Assembly: GCF_000524195.1 (NCBI RefSeq) | Contig: NW_020170387.1 | Span: 719,980 to 783,979, forward strand | DNA: 64,000 bases | Direction: 5' to 3' | From: Echinococcus granulosus | Taxonomy: Eukaryota; Platyhelminthes; Cestoda; Cyclophyllidea; Taeniidae | Shown here: positions 11,901 to 23,900 of the stretch, in pieces | Layout of the letters: the number at the start of each line of letters is the position of its first letter | Position numbering within the stretch: position 1 is the stretch's first letter | Notes under the pieces: model-generated | Databases searched by the model: none | The model's input: the letters and a program-made list of their open reading frames with translations, nothing else | What the model was told of the DNA's origin: nothing | Position numbers and translations under genes: made by a program

Positions 11901-14900
11901 CTCCATTGTCAACGGATCCTTGCCAGAAGAGGCTCCTTCCAAAGACATTACGAAATGCGTCGCAAACAGTACAGCTCGTCGGCACCCGCCAGTACGGGCC
12001 TCAAAGATGGCACCACTGATGTGCTCCCTCAACGAGTCTTCTCAGTCTCCCTCCACCACCTCCTCTCTAAGCAAACGAGTTCGCAATAATGCTGTAAAAC
12101 AACATCCCGGTTTCACTTCCGTTCGAAAACGCACTGCTGCTGGGGGTAGTGGCGAATCGAGTGGCACCAAACTGTCACGTGTAAAGCCTACCAAACCCCG
12201 GTTTTATAACAGTCGAGTGGCATCACCAGCAGCGGCGAGCGATACAGCTCTGCAGAGCAGTCGCCGAAGTCGCACAACGTCGGTACGATCGACCACTGAT
12301 CAGACCCATTCCGAATTTGATTTCAATGGGCAGGATGAAGACGAGAAGGAGATTTTGTCAATAGAGACGAGTGGAGGAAGTGCAAAGGCGACTCCTAATC
12401 GGAGATGGTTTGGCTCGCGAAAGCGAAAATCGACTGCTGCTTCGTCGGGCCCCTTGTTGCGAATAAAAGTACCACGTAGATCGATAGAAGAGGAGGAGGC
12501 TGCGAAACGACCGAAGCACAGGAAACGCACACAAAATACTCGACAAAACAAGACCACTTTGAACACCCTTCCGCGTAACTATTTGGAAGAGGAAGACTAT
12601 GAGGAGGAAGAGGAAGAGGAAAGAGAGGAGTCGAATGAGGATGACCTGGAGACCACGACTCCAGTCCAGCGGGAAGAAGAGCGGGGATCAAATGGGGGTG
12701 AAGACGAGAAGGGTGGGCGAGGGGAAGAGTCTTTGAAGTGTCATCGATGTGGCCAGTTGGTAAAGGCGGTGAAAATAGGGCGTCTAACCGACCCATTTGA
12801 CTTTCAGTGCTGCGAGGAGAAGTTATCACTTCAGAAAATTAGAAGGCGGCTTCCTCCTCCACCAAATTGTGAGTCAATCCAGTCAATACTGTGTTTAATG
12901 TTCTCCGTTGTTGCCCGAGTTAATTCCATTAGTGGTTGCGTGATTGCCATATATAGTTTCATCATTCCACCTTTCTTCTCCCATCATATCTTAGTGCCGT
13001 GCCCCCCGTCATGTTTATACCTGCTTTTATTGTGCGCGTGTGGACTTTAGCAGTATTGTGTGTATAAAATGGATAGGAGTTCTATTATGCGTATATTGGA
13101 TGTCGTGGATATTAATTGGCACGTGCAGAGGCCAGGCAACAATTCACATGATCAACTACTTGGGAAATTTTTCCGTTACGAAGCTAAGTCGAAACGGTTA
13201 TTTTTCTCATTCCTAGTGGCCATCCTCTCGCATCGGTCACTCTGCGGTGGTGAGCTGGGAGCACAGGACGTAGATGATGCCGGGTCTGAGGCAGAATCCC
13301 CCTTCCTTCAGTTGAACAGCTGCACGGAACTGGAGAGGCTAAAGCCCTCCTTCCGTTGCCGAGCCTGTAGGGAGGCCAGTCGAGTCTCATCTACCACCAT
13401 CGTGGAGACCAACAGTAAGCCCAGCGTTATTGGCAATGGCAACAATAACAGCACTACGGACAAGAACGGTGCCCGTCGACGGAACATCAACAATCGCAAC
13501 CATCCTTCCTCTGCTGCCACCAGTGCAAATAATCCCTCCTCTTCACGCGGCACTAGTGATGCAGGGAACGATTCGAAGACTGCTGCGGCTACTGTCTCTG
13601 TGTTTTGCCGATTCTGGGGCTTCCGAAAGCAAGTTGAATTACGTGCCCTTTATTACCTTCTAATTCACCAACCTTCATGAAGCCTCTTTTAATTCATATA
13701 CGGCTTCTCGCTGCATGACTTTATTCCCACGAGAGTCATTTTTCCATGATTCAATTATGCTTTCGCTCATTTATGCACTGCAATTTAATTTACATACTTT
13801 CTGATTTCCACAAGATGTCAAACGCCTTTGCTATCGATTGGGTGATGCCAAGTCAATCGTGCTTTTAAGCTTCTGTTCTGAAATTTAACTAAAATCGTGC
13901 GAATTATTTAGAGACAAGGCTTCACTCATCCTTAACTGTTTCATGTAATTTTCTTTTCCAGCACTTCTAGAGTTTGTCTTGAGAGTGAATCCTCACATCC
14001 TTATTCGTTTCAATGATTATTTAATCCACAATCTCACTAATAATCGCATCCTATTTTCTGTGAAATGTATGGAACTTATTTTGAAGGGTTGTTCTTCCGT
14101 CACACTTTTCAATGGAACGGTGATGAATGCGTAGCAAGTTTATAACAAAAAAAACCTAGTAAAATTGTACATATTTGTCTAGAGATGCGTGAGAACTATG
14201 GTTCACTGATTAAAACAGGCTAGGTCACTATCATGCATCGCATCATTTAAAAAACCCTTGAGGATTTGATTGGTCGCGAAGGCTACTATCCTGCCTTGTT
14301 ATCATGATGAGAAAGTAGTATTTTTGCCTAATAAAGCCAAGCATTCGAATGGCTTTTGCACTGGATGCTTGGCATTCTTTGTCGGCTGTGATGTATTGCT
14401 TTGGTTGGAATGGTTGCTCTCGGCTTTTACCACACAACACAGCATATGGTTAAATACTGTGTGCACTGATGGATGTGAGTCAATGGTGGGAAAATAGTGA
14501 AGCCTAAAAGTAGCTATAGCAAGGGCAGCAATAGCACTAGTGTGCTAGCAAGTGCCACGCAAATATCCTTTTTGTGCCTGCTCTTGCACAAAAGTGCAAC
14601 AGTAGTGCTACCAAACAACCGCTCTTGCCTTCATTTCCTCCGTGTTGTCAGGTGGCGCAACCAGAGCAGCTTTGCTTGAAGCACAGTGCCACCATCCTCA
14701 GGGAAAACTGTTGGCGCCTGCTGAATATCATTTACTTTTATGAACTGCTCTGTTGCTTTTTTGTGGAAGGTTACTTAATTGCTAGCTTGGTGCACGTGAA
14801 GCTAGAGTCTCCTCTTTGTTGGGCCATCCTTTCCTCAGTGCTTGGGTATCGCTATTATGTGCGGGTCAATTGGGATAACTTTCCGTTTAGATTTTTTACG

Positions 14901-17900
14901 TCTAAAGCAAGTGGGTGTGATTTCAAGAAACTTATAGCAGATTTAGTGCCTCGTACTGTCGGAATGGTATCTCAATTATGAAGGCGAAAAACTATTCTTT
15001 GTGGTAGTGGTGCTATTTCAGGCAGGTAAATCATGTTTACTGTAACAACGAGGATGACTTGTGACTAATACGTTCTGTAGTAAATTCCTGCAAGCACTTG
15101 AAAATGTGCATGAAAGGCTCACAAAGATAAACAACCGTGAAAGTCGACATAATCTATCTTAATTTGCTGCCTCACTTAAGATGGTGCGGTCTGATTAAGC
15201 TGAAGTCTCAAGAACTACTCTGCGGACAGTCAAGGACTTTTTACATCCAGATGACCTTCTCCTTTTTTCATCATAACCATTTTCATTGGTCAGGGTCGCC
15301 AGTGCGATTTTGTAAAGTAGCGCGAACTTGCAATACCTCTCAGCTACGTGCAACTTTTCGTCTTCCCCAATGGGAGCTATTTTTGAAGGTTCGAATAACG
15401 CGATTAATAGCGCCAAAGTTGCGTTCTTCTTGCTATCAATGCACGTACACGTTGTAAGCAATTTGGTGCCCTTCGTCTAGTTCTTTTCTCTTCACACTGA
15501 TCCGCGGCGAAAGCCCTTACAGGCGAATAAATTTACATGGGTGTAGTTTTTGCTTTCTCAACTTCTATTTAGCCGGAAGTTTGGTTCCAGTTCATTCAGT
15601 GGTATTCTTGCTGAAGCTGTCGAAATTTCCTCAATATTCAACTATCATTTATCCTGAGGAGCTAATTTTACTGCTTTTCTTCACGAGGCAATTTTCTGTG
15701 AGCCGCTGCCTACAATCAATCGACCTGAAATATCCTACTATGTAATTAGGATGAACAAAGCTTTTACGTGGAAATCCATATTTTTCTGTTCGTGAGAAAT
15801 CCCATTCGGTTTTATTGGATGCTAGGAAATAACAACCACTATTGACTTCCCTTCCGCAAACATCCTGACTTCCCAATCGGCAACGACAAAAAGAAAAACA
15901 AACATTGTGTCTAAAAATTGATTCCTTACGTGAGGTAGGGTAAATAGTTGTCAAATCGGTCTTTTCCTTCTTACCTCGTGAACAGACATCGAAGCAACCC
16001 CATCGCCAATCTACAACGTTAGTTCGTTTGTCATCCTCGATGAGTTAACAATAACCGTGGATAATTCCCTTTCTTGATGTATAAAGGTCAAGAAACCAGC
16101 AGATCTGCACGCACACTAACAACCCTATATCACATATTTCCCTTTCCACTACATAGCATACTCTCCTGTCATCACTAGAATGTGCATTAATACCCCCCAA
16201 AAAATTGACTGTGTGGGAAGAGCTTGACGGTTTTGATCACGTTCCAGTCCTGTTTAAGCACCTTCAAAGGGTGCATTTACCTCATAACGGCAATCGATCC
16301 AACTTGACCTTGACGCCATGACTGATGCGCTTGCATGTGTTAGGAGGTGCTATTCAGATTGAAAATATTCTACTAGGTTCTTATTGCTGTGCAGATGTAA
16401 CACATAGTTTTAATAGATCATGGGGCTGTTCATATTTTTCTTCCACTTAATTCCATCCATTTATATAAGCGTATCATACTTATTCACAATGAATGTGTAT
16501 TTTTAACCGCATTCGATAGTAGGAGCGGTGATTATCTTGTTCTTTTTCTCTGATTTTTGCTGAGCGCTCGTGTGAGTTCTTTTGGGCTGAGCCTACGCAC
16601 ACACACGTCCGTGCGTCCGTGCTTCCACCCCGGTTATCGATCGCTCGCTCTCTTGCGATGCCAGCCGACTAGCGCCACCTTCCCACGCCGCCACCCAAAC
16701 GCTGAATTCTTTCCATACCACTCATTTTGCTCCCACCCTCTCTCTGCCTTGTGCCGGCAACAATTTCGTACTTAATTGCTCGCTTAAACTTTGTTTTCCT
16801 TCCAAAAAAATTCATTTTTACCTCATCATCGTCAACACGAATGTTTTGTCACTATGTTGTCTATAAAATTGGTAAGCTACACGCAGTTTTCCTCGCACCC
16901 CTAGGCGCGTCCACATGGCGCGCCTTACCAACCCCCATACACGATAGGGACGTGTTTATGCCTTCAGTATCCACAATAAATCCGGATTTTTTTTCAGGAT
17001 ATATTTCCTCGGCCGAAACAACAACTATACCTGCCATTTGTACTGGAGTGTTATATCATCAAAGTTCTTAACGGTTATTACCTACCCATTTAATATAGCA
17101 CTCATTTGCATGTCCCATCGAAATTTTAATCATTTCTAATTTATCGTTTTCATTTTTCTTGCGATCCCCTGAGTCGCGAACACAAGAGAAGATGTCAACA
17201 CATCGAGCCAGACCTGTGGTACATCATGGGATATCAGTTTATTCTCGGCCATGCATCGCTTGCATGAAAAGCAAAACGATCACGCTTTGTATGAGAACTG
17301 ATTACTTAGGTTTTGCGACTTTTGTAGACTCTACTACGATCAGAAGGGTCTCCTTAGTGTCTCTGACTTCTGTCGAACCTCCGAGGCCGATTCGATCGAC
17401 CGTTCACTCTGGGCCATGCATCATCATGGTAAATACACAAGTTTTATCCTGAAATATATGCACATTCAAGAGTCATTATAGTATACACGAAGCAGAAAGT
17501 GACATGCTGAGTGTCCCCCAACCACTGATGTAAAAATATGACGGTATGAGGCGTTAATGCTAAATAACCATTACGTAGCCGCTCTGTTAGCAGTAAATCT
17601 ATCAGACTAGCACACGTTCACGCATTTGCTTTGGTATACGTGTCATCTTTTGCGTTCAAAAATCACTGCCTTTATGTAAAACTATAGTGTGATGTTCCTG
17701 TTCAAGTCTTATCGCGTACAACACTGCTGCGGTCAAGGCTCCTACCACAAGTTATGCCTTAAAAATACTTTCGTGCTGGTGTCTGAAAAAACTGAAAAGT
17801 GGCTGGAGGATTTATTGTACTTAACGGATTTCTTTTTCTTCTAGTGTCCCCACCTCTGAGTCGGCAAAACGCTATGTACTGCCTGGAACAATTAGGTGCA

Positions 17901-20900
17901 ATTGCATGTCGCCTTATGCTCTCTGAGCTCTCCATTCTTTCCTCCTCAACCTCCGGTTATGGAACTGTCACTCGGCAGTGCCGTCCATCTCTGGACTCTG
18001 CCGCCAAGAACCTTAACTCTCCTTCGCGCCACGTTGCCTGGAAGCGACCTGTTCAGGGGGTGAGGGAGATGTGCGATGTCTGCGAGACCACCATGTTCAA
18101 CTCCCACTGGGTCTGCACCAAGTGTGGTTACTCAGTTTGCTCCGCTTGCTACTACGCCAAAGCAGCCTCCCTTGCCAAAACCAAAGACAGTCCCGACCCT
18201 CTGGGAGATGTCACTTCCAGTGTCACCTCTACAGTCCACGAAAGTGTAGTGGAGGAAGTGGGAGTCAAGAGTAGGATCCTCTTCTCATTAATATACCTCT
18301 CCTTACAAAATGATGGTGTTTAGTGCTACATTTGGATGTTTTCTTTAGATCTCTCACCCGCAGTAGTCCAGCTGAGCTTCGAGGACTACTCGGTGCGTCA
18401 GCCGTGGTCCACATGTTCAGCCAGTCGACGACCCCATGATCCCAGCAAGATGATGCTTACTGCTTTGCTCCCCTTCGGCAGTCTGCATTGTTTGTGGCAT
18501 CGCCTCCACAGAATTGTGCCGCGCCTGGACTGTCCCTGCACTTGCCCTTCGGCTGGAGCTAGGACTACAATTGAGGATGTCGCCTCCCCAGCCTCCTCTA
18601 CTGACACCTCGGCGGCCACCTCCCTTGACCTCCTTGCAGACCTCGCACTAAAGTCGACCACCTCATCTGGTGGGTCTCTTGAAGATAGCGGTGGTGCTGA
18701 AGAGGAGACAGTGGACGGCGAAAGTCGCGAGCTAAGCCAGAAGGCTGGCTCTCTGGGTGTGCTCTACCTGAAAGACGGTGATCCGACCAATTTCAAAGCC
18801 TTTCAGGTGAGTCCCCTTTTACCCTTAGCTGCGCTGGTAACTCTGGCTCCCGATATTTGACTTCTCGAAATTGTGATGTAATGGTATTATGTTTCATAAG
18901 TGTGCGAATTGAACTTCGCAAACAGAATTTCTTGGTTTATTTGAAAGGTAACAACTCTAGAACTTTATAGATCTTTCTGTGTCAGCTGTACTTTACTGAT
19001 GGACTCACTCTGCAGCTTCACACACAATTACCTGTGTAGTAATTTTGAATTACTAATATGGAGACTATCAAGTTCTCTCTAAAAATATCTAAAGTCATCT
19101 TCTCTCTAGGCTATGTTGTGGATGCTATTATCTTTTACAACAACATTCAACGTGTATATATTTCTTCTAAACCATTGTGAGTTTGGTCCGTATTGGAAAA
19201 ATACTAGGTGGTATTATGCAAGTTAGTTCTTTCGGCATTTGTCAGCGCGCAACGCTCCCATGATTGCAAAAGTTAGGCTTTTATATAATCATCAGTCACG
19301 ATAAGACTCTAGGGTAAGCGAAAATAAACACAAACTTGGGTTTACTTGCTGTTGCTTTTTCTGCATGCATTAAGATGTCTTCGATCACGTGACAGAATTG
19401 TCTGATAGACGACCGTCTGTTCCCCCACTTCAGCATACGTTGATGATGCATTCATGCACAGACTCAAATACTAACGGCGAATGTTATTGAAGAAAGGTAG
19501 AAGTAATTTCATAGTTTAGTAATTAAGTTAGGTTACCAAGATGTCCTAGCCAGTTTGGCCGTTTAACTCCACTGATAATAAACACACGCACTGGATGTAC
19601 ACCTTTTTCTCAAGTGCGCACGGCTATGTACACATCGATTGGCCCATGATCAGTGTGTGGCCCTCGATGCGGGCATATCCAGGAGCAGGCCCGCCTACGT
19701 TCGCGCTTCGAGGTTAGTATCGACCATCCGTAGCGTGGAGAACAATCCTAGATGCACACCCTAGGATGGTCAAACGATTCCAATGACGCATTGCTACCTT
19801 CTTTCCCACATTGAGGGGTGAAAGTACACTTCACATCGGCGCGTGTGTTTTAGTGATTTGGGGCTTGACAAACCACAATCCACCCCTTGCGTTGGAACGA
19901 ATCAAGTACGCCTTTTCTACAGACAGTGGGGCATCGCTGCATTCGTCACGTTCCTCCTCTTTGTTCCAGTTTTTGAAAAGTGTGTTTAAAAAATCGTGCA
20001 CCTATACGTCAGTGTCGATGTGGCATCACGTCGCGGGTGTGTGAGTAGTGCAGTCGCTAAATAACCGCGTAACCAGATTACCGGTCCTGAATTAGGCTTG
20101 CACGGTTCACCTGCGGAGAGCCTGCCTTTAGCACTGATTGCGCAAGTCTTTTTCAATTGGTCTAATCATGCTCTCTTCATTATTAAGCACTAATTACCTG
20201 AAATGAAACGGCATCATGGTAGCTTACTGTCCTAAGACACAAGAATTACTTGATTTTACCTGTTATTTTCACTTTGAGCATTGCATTTTTAGTATTTATA
20301 TCAGGCATTATTTGCTTTCGCTCAGAAGAGTGAAATTTTAGCGACTGTTTATTGTGAAGAATCCCCAAGTCGCACAATTTTCTGTGGGATTGCAGTCGTA
20401 ACGCTTCGCTTCGTTTAGGGCATGAAGATTTTTGTCTAAAAATAGCAACTCGTAGCTTCAAACTCATTTGGGGAACGCAGGAAAAAACAGCCCGCAGGCG
20501 TTGTTATAATATCTGCTGTAATGGTTTCTACTAGTCTTGGAGTCGCCTCTCGAGTTTTTGGACTTTTGTGAGGGAACTTTACACTTACCTGCTGATCCGT
20601 TCCGTGATCAACTTTGATAATTCTACTGAATGCAAAAAGTGATTTGACGGAGCCTCACTGTCATTACAGACTGTCACTTTGTGTGTTGTATTTGTGCAGT
20701 AGTCTCAACTTCTGTCCAGAGGTAAGGCATGTGGATTTTTAGGAAATGGAAGTTAATTGCTCGAATAATGGGAATGTGAACATCGAGGCTTAGCTCGATG
20801 CTGTGATTTTGGGCACTTATGGAAAACGCTAAGCTGGTATCCACAGCTAACTATTGCGAGCAATAACGGCGTCCGAAGGCTCACCTGGTTGCCCCATCCA

Positions 20901-23900
20901 AAGTCATGGGTCTGAGCAACATAAGAGATAGGCTCACTCGTAACCTTTTACCACGTAAACCAAATACGCCACTTTCGTACTGGAAGTTCAGCACCTCGTG
21001 GTGTACGTAGGCTATGATTTTCATTCCTTTTTTCGTAAGGAGCGATGAAAACGAGACGTGTTATTTGGTTTTTACACACAATTTTAGCAACACTGGGCCA
21101 CCAACCAGCCGGTAGTGATCTCCGGCTGTGGGAGGCACTTCAATGCTTCGCTGTGGACCGCAAAATCTCTCAGTCGCGAGAATTCCTCGCCAGGAGCCGC
21201 CTCGCAAATCGTGCTCATTGACTGCGAAACCAACCTTATTGTTCCTCGACATCCGATCCGGGCCTTCTGGGAGGCCTTCGATGCCCATCTAAATAACTCC
21301 AGTATGTTTCCTTTCACTTCAACTCAATACCTACTTTAATTATTTAAGACTCCCTTCTAAAATTAGACACGTTTCAAGGATCACGTTTCGAGGACCAATA
21401 ATTGTCTGAGCACAATTGCCGCAACTGAAAAGGTAATGGGGAGGAATCTCAGTCCTCAACCCCAAGCTTGCAAGGCTATGCCTAATTTTCTAGAATTTCA
21501 TACACGTAACAGTCAACATTTGATTGAAATGTCGGTTGCTCTGAAACCTATTTGCAGCCAGTCGACTATACTGAAAACGAGCAAATCATTATTATGTACT
21601 TTGTAGTTCGAACTCGAACTCATTTCGGTAATTGTAAACGGCTTCAGTGCTTTCGCTCCTTTCTTTCTTTAAACTTATTTGGGAGCGGGTGTGTTGGCAA
21701 CTCTCTATTTTCACGATTCCATTCTTGGGTGTAACTATTCAGACCTTGTTTCATAGAGCTAGAACCTCTGTGACAAGAGTCTCTTTTCTCATGTTACCCC
21801 TTTGCTATTATCCTGAGCCCACTGTTTGTGCTTGTAATCCTGCAGCTGCTGATGCTGCTGCTAGATGGCTGTTTTTTAGCCTACATGCTGCTTTGCATAG
21901 AGGGAAAAGGTGAGAGAAAAAGCTGCGTGATTCAGATGATGTTGTCGTTTAAAAAACTAATGTAGGGTAGGCGCTGGTCAACGATCGCCACACGCACATG
22001 CGTGCATGAGAAGACAATAGGCCCTATGTTAAATTCCGGAAAATTCTCAAGGGAATGGCGCTCACAAAACTGTTTGCTTTCTCCTCTTTTAGTGGAGAAA
22101 TTTCACCTCCCATAAATGAATGATAGTGTCACTTACACTAACAGGTGTTTTTCAGATGTCGATCACTGAATGTGCTTTCGGTTCATATCAAGTTTGTCTA
22201 CGCGTTTTGTTGATGTAACGGTAATGTGTTCTCCCTCTGCTGCGTTTGTAGAGCGTGCCTCATCGACGAAGGAGACTACTAGGCCGCTGCAACACCTGAA
22301 GATTCGTGAGTGGCCCCCCTTGGGTGACCTAGCGGAGGCGCACCCTGATCGATATGCGGATTTTACGGAGCACTTGCCTTTGCCGGAGTACACTCACCGC
22401 GAGGGTCAGCTCAATCTAGCCGCTCGTCTACCCTCCTTCTTTGTGCGTCCTGATCTTGGACCTCGTCTCCACATCGCCCAAGACCTCACTTCTCAACCCA
22501 AGGTGAGTTTCACCTTTACCCACCTCATTAATTGGCTCTGGATCTTTAAATCAAATTACCCCCACCGATCACTTGTGTTCAGCGTTGTTTCTCAGGAAGT
22601 TAAAAGGGCAAGGAGGATATGAAATTGGCTATACTGCCATCGAAAAGTGGAAGTCAGGTAAAATCCTTGTAGACAGGTATACAATTAGAATAAGTACCAT
22701 AATGGTATGCAGTCTTCCTTTTCTTTTGAGTATCATTTCCGATGCTCCCCTTGATCGTTATTATACTTCAGACGGCTCAGGATAGTTGAGAAACTGAAAC
22801 GTGAATAACACAATGGTTTCTAAGGCCGACGAGAAGGCCTTGGTATCTATTTATGTTCCTTTCCTAAACATAATGTTAACCTGAAAAACATTTTACGATA
22901 ATCAAATTTACTGCGTCGAGTTCTAACAAAGGTAATATTTCCCTAAAAGTTAAAAGGCTGAATAAAGGGCAGAAGGTAAAGTGGTTTCATGGAGCTGTGT
23001 TCTGTGCTCATGTTTCCTTCCCACTTTGTTGTTACATCATATTCCTGTTCAAATTATTCTCAGCTTCTTGAACACGGGAGCTTTCCTTGTCAATACGTAC
23101 TGAAGATTCTGAATCGTTTAAATCTAGTCTCGCTTCACTGTTGGCCACTATGTGAAACTTGAGATTGGAGTGATACCGAATCCCAATGCGGTTTTGGTAG
23201 CCTTCTACTTTGATTCTCCATAGGCTTAACCATCCATAGTAGCTGCCTCCCCCCCATACCGTCTAAACTCAGCTGTTAGCCTGTGTAATCTCTATTGCTG
23301 TACTTTCTAATTGAATTTGGTTGCCGCTGTCATTTACTGTAGTGCCCAAATCATCACTAAAGTTTTTTTGAAAGCAAGCCGGTCTGGAAGCGGGTTTATT
23401 ATCAACGCAGATAAGAATTAGGCGACTAGTGGGCGTTGCCTTATGCCACCAGGGGAAAGATCAAAGCAGTGAAGACTGGAAAGGCTCAAGCACTTAGGTT
23501 TACGAATGAAATAAACAGTAATGCGTTCGCAGTAGTGCTCGCGAATTCACAACTTTTCCTACCCTTTTCACAAAAAGTTGCTCTACTGGTTACTTACATT
23601 TGCTTTTTATGATAACGTTTATGAAAATAACTTCCGAGTTCTCACTTGCTGTCTGCGATTATTGCGGCTTTTAGTAATTCACAAGCCAAACATTTATGTA
23701 GTCTTAAATCGTTTTAGCGGGTTTTGAGGTGGTGGCGCCATCGAGGATAATGAATGGGCGTGGTCTCCGTACCCAATTCACTTGCACGCACGGCACGCAT
23801 TGAATGCATGGTTAACGTATGATGTGCAAACAGACACACCGGAGTGAGGTTTATTTTGCTGCCGAAAATGGGCGACATCATCATCACTATCATGACCAGA

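Noticed and set aside
12395..12829. 144-codon antisense frame
   Set aside because: It is the complement of KDM3 exon 4, whose Glu/Arg-rich coding sequence lacks stops on the other strand.
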